NCBI GenBank assembly: GCA_016838895.1
Contig: JAEKNU010000002.1
Location: forward strand, 1-64,000
DNA length: 64,000 bases
Reading direction: 5' to 3'
Origin: Chloroflexota bacterium
Lineage (GTDB): Bacteria > Chloroflexota > Anaerolineae > Anaerolineales > Anaerolineaceae
Shown here: piece by piece, positions 25,345-33,528 of the stretch
Layout: every line of letters begins with the position of its first letter
Numbering within the stretch: position 1 is the first letter of the stretch
Notes under the pieces: model-generated
The model's input: only the letters and a program-made list of their open reading frames with translations
Databases searched by the model: none
What the model was told of the DNA's origin: nothing
Position numbers and translations under genes: made by a program

Positions 25345-26664
25345 ATGAGTCAAAATGATAGACAAGAGAAAAATAAACAAACGTTGCAGGATGGCAGCAT
25401 TATATCGATACAAAATGGTCAATTAAAAGTTCCGGATCAACCAATACTCCCATTTATTGAGGGCGATGGCATTGGTCGGGATATCTGGCGCGCGGTGCAA
25501 CCCTTACTGGATACCGCTGTTGAGCTGGCCTACCATGGAAAGCGAAAAATTCAATGGTTGGAAGTGCTGGCTGGTGAAAAGGCCTTTAATGAAACCGGTG
25601 AATGGCTGCCAAAAGAAACCCTGAAAGCATTTAACACATATCTTGTCAGTATCAAAGGACCACTAACCACACCGGTTGGTGGTGGGATTCGTTCCCTGAA
25701 TGTTGCGATTCGAAAGGAATTGGATTTATATGTCTGTCTACGACCCTTGAAATATTACACTGGCGTGCCTTCGCCGGTAAAACATCCTGAACTGGTTGAT
25801 ATGGTGGTATTCCGTGAGAATACCGAGGATATTTATACCGGTATAGAATTCAAACAAGGCACTGAAGAGCATGAAAAGTTTTCAGCGATGCTGGAAAAAG
25901 AATTCCCGATGGAATTTGCAAAAATCCGATTCCCACAAACAGCCAATTATTCCTTGAAACCGGTATCCAAAGAAGGTACGGAGCGTTTAGTGCGCGCTGC
26001 CATTCAATGGGCATTGGATAATAATCGTAAAAAAGTGACCCTGGTGCATAAGGGCAATATTATGAAATTCACAGAAGGCTATTTCAGATCCTGGGGCTAT
26101 GAGCTGGCTGATCGTGAATTTAGGGACAAAATCTTTACCCAATTGCAATATCAGAAAATCGTCAAAGCAGATGGCGAAGAAGCTGGAAATCAGGCCTGGC
26201 AGGCTGCCGAAGATGCTGGTAAGTTGATTATCAATGATATTATCGCGGATATTGTCTTTGAGCAAACCATTACCAATCCGGCCGGATTTGATGTGTTGGC
26301 AACCATGAATCTGAATGGTGATTATCTTTCCGATGGTCTATCTGCTCAAGTTGGTGGAGTGGGTATCGCGCCGGGCGGCAATATTAACTATGATACGGGT
26401 GTATCCGTCTTTGAAGCCACACACGGTACCGCGCCGAAGTTCGCCGACAAAGACGTGGTCAATCCGTGCTCCCTGTTACTTTCTGCTGTGATGCTGTTCC
26501 AATATATGAACTGGCAGGAAGCAGGAGATTTGATGATTAAGGGGATTGAAAAAACGATTCAATCCGGAAAAGTAACTTTTGATTTTCATCATCTTATGCC
26601 AGGCTCAACCTGTGTGAAAACCAGTGAATTTGGCCAGGCAATTGCAGATGCGATGCGGGAGTAG
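25345..26664 (+). CDS. icd: Isocitrate dehydrogenase
   Basis: A 439-aa type-I isocitrate dehydrogenase producing 2-oxoglutarate. The substrate loop [18 protein letters not shown] keeps the serine phosphorylated in E. coli Icd. The cofactor region reads [15 protein letters not shown]. Against the E. coli NADP determinants recalled as K344, Y345, V351, Y391, R395, this protein has K, F, V, F, H. The key Lys is kept but three positions differ, so NADP is likely but not certain. AAGGAAG precedes the ATG. acnA follows after 30 bp in the same operon. Confidence 0.92.
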   Translation: MSQNDRQEKNKQTLQDGSIISIQNGQLKVPDQPILPFIEGDGIGRDIWRAVQPLLDTAVELAYHGKRKIQWLEVLAGEKAFNETGEWLPKETLKAFNTYLVSIKGPLTTPVGGGIRSLNVAIRKELDLYVCLRPLKYYTGVPSPVKHPELVDMVVFRENTEDIYTGIEFKQGTEEHEKFSAMLEKEFPMEFAKIRFPQTANYSLKPVSKEGTERLVRAAIQWALDNNRKKVTLVHKGNIMKFTEGYFRSWGYELADREFRDKIFTQLQYQKIVKADGEEAGNQAWQAAEDAGKLIINDIIADIVFEQTITNPAGFDVLATMNLNGDYLSDGLSAQVGGVGIAPGGNINYDTGVSVFEATHGTAPKFADKDVVNPCSLLLSAVMLFQYMNWQEAGDLMIKGIEKTIQSGKVTFDFHHLMPGSTCVKTSEFGQAIADAMRE

Positions 26665-26694
26665 GACAGAAAATTTTACAGAGAGGTAAAGCTG

Positions 26695-29403
26695 ATGAGT
26701 AAACTATCACAGACCATTACCAGAGAAACACCAATTGGTGAAATCTCCTATTATGATTTACAGCAAATTGAAAAACAGGGCAGCGGCAAGTTAGACCGCT
26801 TACCTTATTCCATTCGGGTATTGTTGGAATCTCTGGTTCGTAAATTTGACGACAAACTAATAAAAGAAGAGGACATAATCCATCTGTCGAATTGGCAGCC
26901 AATTGTAGAAGAACGCAAAATGATGCCCTTTTATCCCGGCCGTGTGGTCATGCAGGACCTTTCCGGTGTGCCAGTACTGGTTGACCTGGCTGCCATGCGC
27001 TCTGCTGCCCAGAAAATGGGGTTGGATCCTTCCAGCATTAATCCGGTGTTGCCAGTGGATGTAATTATTGATCACTCCCTACAGGTGGATGTAGCCGGTC
27101 AGGCAGATGCTCTGCAGATCAACATGAACCGTGAATATGAACGAAACCACGAGCGTTTTGCTATGGTGAAATGGGGACAAAATACCTTTCAAAATTTCCG
27201 CGTTTTCCCCCCTGGACGCGGCATTATTCATCAGATCAATCTGGAAACCTTGGCGAATGGGTTGCTGATTCAGGATGTGGATGGCAAGAAACTGGCTTTC
27301 CCGGAAACGCTGGTCGGTACTGATTCACATACCACGATGATTAACGGGCTGGGTGTACTGGGCTGGGGTGTGGGCGGTATTGAAGCCGTCGCTGCCATGA
27401 TGGGAGAACCCCTTGAAATTCCCATTCCGGATGTGGTGGGAGTGGAACTCTCTGGTGCCATGCAGGAAGGCGTAACACCAACAGATGTGACCCTTTGGCT
27501 GGTATCGGAACTGCGCAAAATTGGTGTGGTGGGCAAATTTGTTGAAGTGTTTGGTGAAGGGCTTTCATCCCTTAGTTTGGCAGACCGTGCCATGATGGCT
27601 AACATGACCCCAGAAACCGGCGCAACAGTGACTTTCTTCCCTGTGGATGCAGAATCTCTGCGTTATTTGAAAGCCACCGGCCGAGATGAAGCTATGGTGG
27701 ATACCTTGGAAATGATGCTCAAGGACCAGAATTTGTTCTGGACAGACGATGCAGCAACGCCAACATATTCTCATGTGCTAAAACTGAATTTAAGCAGTAT
27801 CAAACCGGCTGTGGCTGGTCCCCGCCGCCCGCAGGATTGGATTGACATCGGTGCCTTGAAACCGGCATTACAAAGCGCCTATACCAAACCATTAAGCGAT
27901 GGTGGCTTCAATGTGCCCTCTGAAGCGCTTGATGTTCAGGTGCCGGTGACTGTGAAAGGCCAGAAAGTAAACTTAACCCATGGTAGTTTGGTTATTGCTT
28001 CCATTACTTCCTGTACGAATACCTCTAATCCATTTGTGATTCTTTCCGCTGCTATGCTGGCAAAGAAAGCCGCTGAATTGGGATTGAAAGTATCACCGGC
28101 GATTAAAACCAGCTTCACCCCGGGTTCCCGTATTGTCACAGCATATCTTCAAGCTTCCGGTTTATTGCCTTATCTGGAACAATTAGGATTCCATATTGCA
28201 GGGTATGCCTGTGCTTCCTGTATTGGCAATACCGGGCCATTAGACGAAGCCATAGTAAAGGCGATAAAGGAAAATGGTTTGGTTGCATCATCCGTGGTGT
28301 CGGGTAACCGCAACTTTGAAGGGCGCATCAGCCCGGATACACAGGCCAATTATCTGGCTTCTCCGCCACTGGTAATTGCTTATGCCTTAGCCGGTCGTAT
28401 GGATATTAACCTGACCACTGAACCACTGGGCGCTACCGCAGATGGATCCCCAGTTTATCTGAAGGATGTTTGGCCTTCCAATGCAGAAGTAACAGCACTG
28501 ATTGAAAAATATGTACGCAAGGAAATGTTCCAGGAAGAGTACTATGGGGATGAAAAACTCTCTGAGGAATGGAAAGCGATCCCGGTGGAAAAGAGTGAAA
28601 TCCCGGTTTGGAATGAAAAGAGTACTTATCTGCAAGAGCCGCCTTTCTTTGAGGAATTGTTTGGCAATATCAAAGTAGATAAAACGCAAATTAAGGATGC
28701 CAGAATATTAGGCGTATTTGCTGATTCAATTACAACGGATCATATCTCTCCGGCAGGTTCGATTATGCCGAATAGTCCGGCGGGTTTGTATCTCAAGGAA
28801 AATGGGGTCAAATTACGTGATTTTAATACGTATGGTTCACGCCGAGGAAATGATCGGGTGATGGTTCGTGGTACTTTTGCCAATGTACGCCTGAAAAATC
28901 AAATGGTACCCGGTGTGGAAGGTGGATATACCATGCTGCTGCCGGATGAAAAACAAATGACGATCTATGACGCGGCCATGATTTACCGTGAGCGTAATCA
29001 ACCTCTGGTAGTATTGGCCGGCAAGGAATACGGCACCGGTTCCAGTCGGGACTGGGCTGCCAAGGGTGCCGGTCTGCTGGGCGTGCGCGTGGTGATCGCC
29101 GAATCCTATGAGCGTATCCATCGTTCCAATTTGGCGGGTATGGGCATTCTGCCGCTGCAGTTCATCAATGGTGAGAGTGTCCAGTCTCTGGGACTAACCG
29201 GGCATGAGACAATTACCATTGAAGGTATTGATAAAAAGCTGATCCCTGGTAACATCATCACGGTCAAAGGGACAACGCCAGATGGAAAAACAATTGTTTT
29301 TGATACCAAATCCAGATTGGATAATTTAGGTGAGGTAGATTATTACCTGAACGGCGGTATATTGCCCACTATATTACTGGATGCGAAAAAAGATCAATCA
29401 TAA
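26695..29403 (+). CDS. acnA: Aconitate hydratase A
   Basis: A 902-aa AcnA/IRP1-type aconitase that interconverts citrate and isocitrate, the step between the neighbouring gltA and icd products. Cluster ligands are C440 (SCTNTSNP), C506 and C509 (ACASCIGNTG), matching the spacing of E. coli AcnA. The swivel domain lies at the C-terminus (about 680-880, with GTGSSRDWAAKG). GAGAGG precedes the ATG. A strong terminator follows, so icd-acnA is a two-gene operon. Confidence 0.95.
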   Translation: MSKLSQTITRETPIGEISYYDLQQIEKQGSGKLDRLPYSIRVLLESLVRKFDDKLIKEEDIIHLSNWQPIVEERKMMPFYPGRVVMQDLSGVPVLVDLAAMRSAAQKMGLDPSSINPVLPVDVIIDHSLQVDVAGQADALQINMNREYERNHERFAMVKWGQNTFQNFRVFPPGRGIIHQINLETLANGLLIQDVDGKKLAFPETLVGTDSHTTMINGLGVLGWGVGGIEAVAAMMGEPLEIPIPDVVGVELSGAMQEGVTPTDVTLWLVSELRKIGVVGKFVEVFGEGLSSLSLADRAMMANMTPETGATVTFFPVDAESLRYLKATGRDEAMVDTLEMMLKDQNLFWTDDAATPTYSHVLKLNLSSIKPAVAGPRRPQDWIDIGALKPALQSAYTKPLSDGGFNVPSEALDVQVPVTVKGQKVNLTHGSLVIASITSCTNTSNPFVILSAAMLAKKAAELGLKVSPAIKTSFTPGSRIVTAYLQASGLLPYLEQLGFHIAGYACASCIGNTGPLDEAIVKAIKENGLVASSVVSGNRNFEGRISPDTQANYLASPPLVIAYALAGRMDINLTTEPLGATADGSPVYLKDVWPSNAEVTALIEKYVRKEMFQEEYYGDEKLSEEWKAIPVEKSEIPVWNEKSTYLQEPPFFEELFGNIKVDKTQIKDARILGVFADSITTDHISPAGSIMPNSPAGLYLKENGVKLRDFNTYGSRRGNDRVMVRGTFANVRLKNQMVPGVEGGYTMLLPDEKQMTIYDAAMIYRERNQPLVVLAGKEYGTGSSRDWAAKGAGLLGVRVVIAESYERIHRSNLAGMGILPLQFINGESVQSLGLTGHETITIEGIDKKLIPGNIITVKGTTPDGKTIVFDTKSRLDNLGEVDYYLNGGILPTILLDAKKDQS

Positions 29404-29410
29404 TGATTCT

Positions 29411-29445
29411 GCCTCATGCGGACAATCTGCATGAGGCTTTTTTTA
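29411..29445 (+). terminator. Intrinsic terminator of icd-acnA
   Basis: Perfect 9-bp stem GCCTCATGC (29411-29419) with GCATGAGGC (29429-29437), then eight Ts. Confidence 0.92.
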
Positions 29446-29817
29446 TGTTTATTTGTTGATTTTCCCTGACTGGGGAAATTTTTGCGATACAATACTTAAA
29501 TCCAATTGATTAACAAACCTTCAAAATTGTTGAAAAAAGTGTAGGGTGCAGCTGGGCGCTGAAGACTTTTCCCTGATAATAATTTGGCATAAGCCAAACG
29601 CACCAATAACGGCAAAATTTTTGTAAAGCTCATTGCTAAAAAAACATTGTAATATCCAGCGCTAGGGTAAAGCATTCTCACCAACCAATAAACTATCAAT
29701 ATTTTCAAAAGAATGCTTTACCTCTACGTTTTATTTGAAAATAATTGTAAACCTCACAAATTGTCCAAGCAATTGCGATACAATTAACCAAACTAAATAA
29801 GTCATAGGAAGAGAATC
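29446..29817. other. Non-coding AT-rich gap with inverted repeats
   Basis: This 370-bp stretch before the malic enzyme has no convincing gene; a 70-codon minus-strand frame is mostly repeat-arm sequence. It holds TTTCCC/GGGAAA (29461-29478), TTTGGC-ATAA-GCCAAA (29583-29598) and a 13-bp inverted repeat (29666-29722). The 12-mer TTGCGATACAAT occurs twice (about 29482 and 29773). Promoters are likely but no hexamer pair is good. Confidence 0.5.
29666..29722. repeat. 13-bp perfect inverted repeat
   Basis: GGTAAAGCATTCT (29666-29678) and its exact complement (29710-29722) are separated by 31 nt. This may be a mobile-element remnant or a leader hairpin of the malic enzyme transcript. No target duplication was recognised. 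Confidence 0.6.
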
Positions 29818-31098
29818 ATGACACAAACTGCGCTTGACCCCCTTGAATATCATAGTCGCGATAACCGCCCGGGAAAAATCTCGGTTACGCCAACCAAGCC
29901 GCTGGAAACCCAGCAAGATTTAAGTATGGCATACACACCTGGTGTGGCTGTGCCAGTTCTGGAAATTGCCAAGAATCCTGATGATGTATATAAATATACG
30001 GATAAGGGGAACCTGGTGGCGGTAATCTCGAATGGCACGGCGATTCTTGGCCTGGGCAATCGCGGGGCATTGGCCTCCAAGCCGGTTATGGAGGGCAAAG
30101 GGGTTTTATTCAAGCGTTTTGCGGATATTGATGTCTTTGATATTGAAATCACCCCCACTAATCCGAAACAAGTGATCGCCGTCGTAGAAGCCATAGCACC
30201 GACTTTTGGTGGCATTAACCTGGAAGATTTTAAGTCGCCGGAGTGTTTTGAAATTGAGCAAGTATTGATTGAAAAACTGGATATTCCCGTTTTCCATGAT
30301 GATCAGCATGGCACAGCAATTATTCTCAGTGCCGCAATTTTGAATGCACTGGAGATCATCGGTAAAAAACTGGGTGAGGTCAAAGTGGTCTTTTCCGGGG
30401 CAGGTGCGGCAGGCATCGCCTGTGCCAAGCAATTACTGAACATTGGTGTACCGAGAGAAAACCTTTGGATGACCGATATTGCCGGCCTGGTGTATAAAGG
30501 GCGTCCGCAAGAGATGTTTGTGGAAAAAGAAGCCTTTGCACGCGGCACTAAACCAGCTACACTGGCCGAAGTATTAAACGGTGCGGATGTGTTTATTGGG
30601 GTATCGGCAGCAGATATCGTCAATGAAGACATGTTGAAAAGTATGGCGGAAAATCCGATTATTTTTGCCATGGCGAATCCGAATCCGGAAGTGAAATATG
30701 AGCTGGCCAAGGCCACCCGTCCGGATGCGATCGTCGCGACAGGTAGATCGGACTATCCCAATCAGATCAATAATGTATTGGGGTTTCCATTTATTTTCCG
30801 CGGTGCATTGGATGTACGTGCAAAAACGATTAATAATGAGATGAAAGTAGCCGCCGCACAGGCATTGGCAGCCTTGGCGAAAGAAACTGTGGCTCCCAGT
30901 GTTTTGAAAGCATATAATCTGGATGCGTTATCTTATGGAAAAGACTATATTGTCCCGAAACCGCTGGATCCGCGTGCTTGTTTGTGGGTGGCACCCGCAG
31001 TAGCCAAAGCAGCTGTGGAGAGTGGTGTTGCCAGGATTGATTTGGACCTGGATCGGTATGTAGAGCAGCTACGCAAACGCATGAAAATAAAGGATTAG
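29818..31098 (+). CDS. Malic enzyme (oxaloacetate-decarboxylating malate dehydrogenase)
   Basis: A 426-aa MaeB-type malic enzyme without the C-terminal phosphotransacetylase domain of E. coli MaeB. It converts malate to pyruvate and CO2 with NAD(P) reduction. Visible motifs are YTPGVAVPV, GNLVAVISNGTAILGLGN, the metal-site DDQHGTA (near residue 162) and the nucleotide fold FSGAGAAGIA (near 191). TAGGAAGAG is upstream of the ATG. It is downstream of icd-acnA but separated by a terminator and a 370-bp gap, so it is its own unit. The cofactor cannot be assigned. Confidence 0.92.
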   Translation: MTQTALDPLEYHSRDNRPGKISVTPTKPLETQQDLSMAYTPGVAVPVLEIAKNPDDVYKYTDKGNLVAVISNGTAILGLGNRGALASKPVMEGKGVLFKRFADIDVFDIEITPTNPKQVIAVVEAIAPTFGGINLEDFKSPECFEIEQVLIEKLDIPVFHDDQHGTAIILSAAILNALEIIGKKLGEVKVVFSGAGAAGIACAKQLLNIGVPRENLWMTDIAGLVYKGRPQEMFVEKEAFARGTKPATLAEVLNGADVFIGVSAADIVNEDMLKSMAENPIIFAMANPNPEVKYELAKATRPDAIVATGRSDYPNQINNVLGFPFIFRGALDVRAKTINNEMKVAAAQALAALAKETVAPSVLKAYNLDALSYGKDYIVPKPLDPRACLWVAPAVAKAAVESGVARIDLDLDRYVEQLRKRMKIKD

Positions 31099-31107
31099 TG
31101 TAATAAA

Positions 31108-31141
31108 TTTACCCTCGGCAAGATCGTCGAGGGTAAAATTT
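31108..31141 (+). terminator. Terminator of the malic enzyme gene
   Basis: Perfect 10-bp stem TTTACCCTCG (31108-31117) with CGAGGGTAAA (31128-31137), 10-nt loop, then a short T-run. Confidence 0.75.
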
Positions 31142-31191
31142 TCCTATTATCAAATAGGCAGCTGTCTAGAATAGGTGTGCAAAGAATTAGT

Positions 31192-31220
31192 TTGGAAAAA
31201 GCAATAATTAATATTATAAT
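31192..31220 (+). promoter_or_regulatory. osmC promoter
   Basis: TTGGAA (31192-31197), 17-bp spacer, perfect TATAAT (31215-31220); 47 bp before the ATG. Confidence 0.7.
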
Positions 31221-31267
31221 AAAGATGATAATAATCTAAAAAATATCATTCAATAAGTGAGGGAAAA

Positions 31268-31711
31268 ATGTCAGATATAAAGAGAAAAGCATCCAGTGTT
31301 TGGGTAGGGACACTTCCCAAAGGGAATGGCAAGTTATTCAGTGAAAGCGGTGTATTGCAGAACACACCATATTCCTTCTCAACGCGTTTTGAAAATGAAA
31401 AAGGCACCAATCCTGAAGAGTTGATTGCCGCCGCCCATGCAGGGTGTTTTAATATGGCGTTATCTGCTATCCTGGAAAAAGAGGGTTTTGTCGCAGATGA
31501 ATTATCTACCGAAGCCACCTGTGTAATGAGCGCGCAAGAGGGAGGTGGATTTAAAATCACAGAAATGCAATTAATCCTTAAAGCCAAAATTCCCGGAATT
31601 GAGAAGGAAAAGTTTTTAGGGCTTACTAAAAAAGCAAAGGCAGGCTGCCCGGTTTCACAATTACTTGCCCCTGGACTCATTGAAATTAGTCTGGATGCTG
31701 CCTTGGTTTAG
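31268..31711 (+). CDS. osmC: OsmC-type organic hydroperoxide reductase
   Basis: A 147-aa OsmC-family peroxidase that reduces organic hydroperoxides. The peroxidatic and resolving cysteines are C60 (AAAHAGCFNMAL) and C127 (AKAGCPVSQLL), matching C59/C125 of E. coli OsmC. Length is normal, and GAGGG precedes the ATG. Monocistronic with its own promoter. It fits oxidative-stress defence in an oxygen-sensitive metabolism. Confidence 0.92.
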   Translation: MSDIKRKASSVWVGTLPKGNGKLFSESGVLQNTPYSFSTRFENEKGTNPEELIAAAHAGCFNMALSAILEKEGFVADELSTEATCVMSAQEGGGFKITEMQLILKAKIPGIEKEKFLGLTKKAKAGCPVSQLLAPGLIEISLDAALV

Positions 31712-31765
31712 GTTCGCTATGTTGTCATAATGTTACTTATTTGTTATCATTTTCTTTCTGGATTA

Positions 31766-31794
31766 TTGCCATGAACCAGAGGCTATTATACAAT
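31766..31794 (+). promoter_or_regulatory. Promoter of the Lys-rich membrane protein gene
   Basis: TTGCCA (31766-31771), 17-bp spacer, TACAAT (31789-31794). Confidence 0.55.
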
Positions 31795-31850
31795 TCAAAC
31801 AATGCAAATTATGGGTATTTAGTTAGAAAGATGGATTGGGTGGAATCAAC

Positions 31851-32585
31851 ATGACAGATGAAATGGATATCAACTGGTTTCGCATGTGTATTGCCATTAA
31901 CGGCTTCCGGGCGCGCTATGGTCATTGGCCGAAAAAAATGCGTTTGCCCAGAGGTGCTTTGGATTCGTTATTTAAAGAAAGTACGCTGGCAAGAATAAAT
32001 CAAAAAATCATACTACAGTATGATGATTCTTACTTTATTGCGGAGGATGAAAAGGGAAATAGCTATAACTTTAAAACCGAGGGATTTCTCGACGGTACGG
32101 ACGTGGACGCCCGTGAATGGCTGGGCGTTTTCCCTGATTTTGGATCCGTGGATGTAGATACGCAGCCCAAGCAACAACAGGCTGAAGTTGATACTGTGAA
32201 GAAACAAAAGAAAATCGGCAAACCAAAAGATAAACCAAAAGCAAAGACAAAATCCAAAACCAAACCCAAAACCAAACAAACCGCTGCCAAGGTGAAACGA
32301 AAACGAAACCCAATAGTGGTTATTTTTCTTTCGGAAATCTTGCTCATGGTTTTGTCTATGTTTGGTTTATTGATTGCATTTGCATTAACTTACCAGGGCA
32401 TGTGTCTCAGCATTGGCGCACCGGTTGAGTGTTCTCTGATGGAATATATGCTGCAGGTTGTTTACCGTGTGCCTGCCAGTCTATATATACTTGCATTTGA
32501 ATACTGGTGGATAGCGATTCCGCTGGTGATTCTCTTCCCGCTGGTGGGGTTATTGATCAATTCACGCAGGGCAAAGAAAGAGTAG
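31851..32585 (+). CDS. Uncharacterised membrane protein with Lys/Pro-rich linker
   Basis: A 244-aa protein from the ATG at 31851; the TTG at 31836 is less likely. Residues 1-105 form a soluble domain (WFRMCIAINGFRARYGHWP...) that I do not recognise. A very basic low-complexity linker of alternating KPK/KTK units follows (about 120-160). Two hydrophobic helices then follow (about 165-188 and 210-235), ending in a basic tail. The linker could bind nucleic acid or phospholipid heads near the membrane (inference). Neighbours give no function. Confidence 0.7.
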   Translation: MTDEMDINWFRMCIAINGFRARYGHWPKKMRLPRGALDSLFKESTLARINQKIILQYDDSYFIAEDEKGNSYNFKTEGFLDGTDVDAREWLGVFPDFGSVDVDTQPKQQQAEVDTVKKQKKIGKPKDKPKAKTKSKTKPKTKQTAAKVKRKRNPIVVIFLSEILLMVLSMFGLLIAFALTYQGMCLSIGAPVECSLMEYMLQVVYRVPASLYILAFEYWWIAIPLVILFPLVGLLINSRRAKKE

Positions 32586-32904
32586 TTAACAATATTTATA
32601 AGAATATAGTATTTTGAATTATTAAACTTAATGATTTTCATGCAATGAGTGCTTTTTCTATTTAATGGCAGTTTTCATGACCTTAAACTTAGAATCAGGT
32701 AAAATGCCAAAGATATTCAATAATTCTTGATTAAACGGAATTGAAATTAATCATTTGCTCAATAAACTGGTAAAGATTTCCTAAAAAAAACCAAAAAAAA
32801 CAAAATAAATCTTAGAATCTTGTATGATGATAATATGAAAAATGTTTTATGGGATTAAAGGAACTGATATTCACTGATTTTAGAAAGATATAGGTAATTT
32901 ATAA
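32586..32904. other. AT-rich non-coding leader of the CheC-GGDEF set
   Basis: 319 bp of very AT-rich DNA with an A-tract block (about 32783-32806) that could act as a UP element. Downstream lie TATGAT/GATAAT-like -10 sites (32823-32834) without a recognisable -35. No gene seen. Confidence 0.5.
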
Positions 32905-33528
32905 ATGGGTAATTACTATTCAAGTATTAATGCAGAACAAAAAGACGCTGTTGGCGAAATCATTAATATTGGTTTTGGCCGGGCAGCCTCATCACTTTCG
33001 ATTTTGATTGGGTCACCAATCATTTTACGCACGCCAGAAGTAGAGGTATATTCCATTCCTGAACTTATTTCGGTGCTTGAAGAGCACATTCCAGACCAGG
33101 CAGTGATTATTCATCAAGTATTTAGTGGAACAATTAATGGTGATGTTTTACTTTTTATGAATATTAATAGTGCGTCTGTGCTTGTCGATTTACTCAGTGG
33201 CGGAAATGGTGTTTCAAAGCAACTAACACCTTCAGATCGGGAAGCATTAATTGAAGTGGGTAATATTTTAATGAACGGGTATATCGGGTCATTTGGGAAT
33301 CTCCTTAAATTAAGTTTGAACTTTGATTTACCACATTTACGGGAAGAATCATTAACAGAATGGCTCGGAAAATTAAATCCACCTGATGCAGAACCCCAAT
33401 ATAGCGTGTTGGTAAGAACAGAATTCCATATTGCGAATGTAAAGGCAGGCGGATATGTGGCGCTTTTGATGGATCTTGTTTCACTTAAGACTTTGATTGA
33501 GACAGTTGAGCGAGGTATCCCAGAATGA
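32905..33528 (+). CDS. CheC-like phosphatase with two active-site motifs
   Basis: A 207-aa CheC-family protein. CheC/CheX/FliY proteins dephosphorylate CheY using the pattern ExxN followed by Pro. Both repeats are present: E18/N21 in DAVGEIINIGFG and E117/N120 in EALIEVGNILMN. It lies first in a four-gene set with a diguanylate cyclase (ATGA overlap), a CheY-like receiver and a CheX-like protein. It probably acts on that receiver. No cheA, cheW or flagellar gene is near, so the set may control something other than swimming. Confidence 0.85.
   Translation: MGNYYSSINAEQKDAVGEIINIGFGRAASSLSILIGSPIILRTPEVEVYSIPELISVLEEHIPDQAVIIHQVFSGTINGDVLLFMNINSASVLVDLLSGGNGVSKQLTPSDREALIEVGNILMNGYIGSFGNLLKLSLNFDLPHLREESLTEWLGKLNPPDAEPQYSVLVRTEFHIANVKAGGYVALLMDLVSLKTLIETVERGIPE

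Noticed and set aside
29496-29708. 70-codon minus-strand frame before the malic enzyme
   Set aside because: Begins within an inverted-repeat region, no clear ribosome site, no recognisable domain; treated as non-coding.
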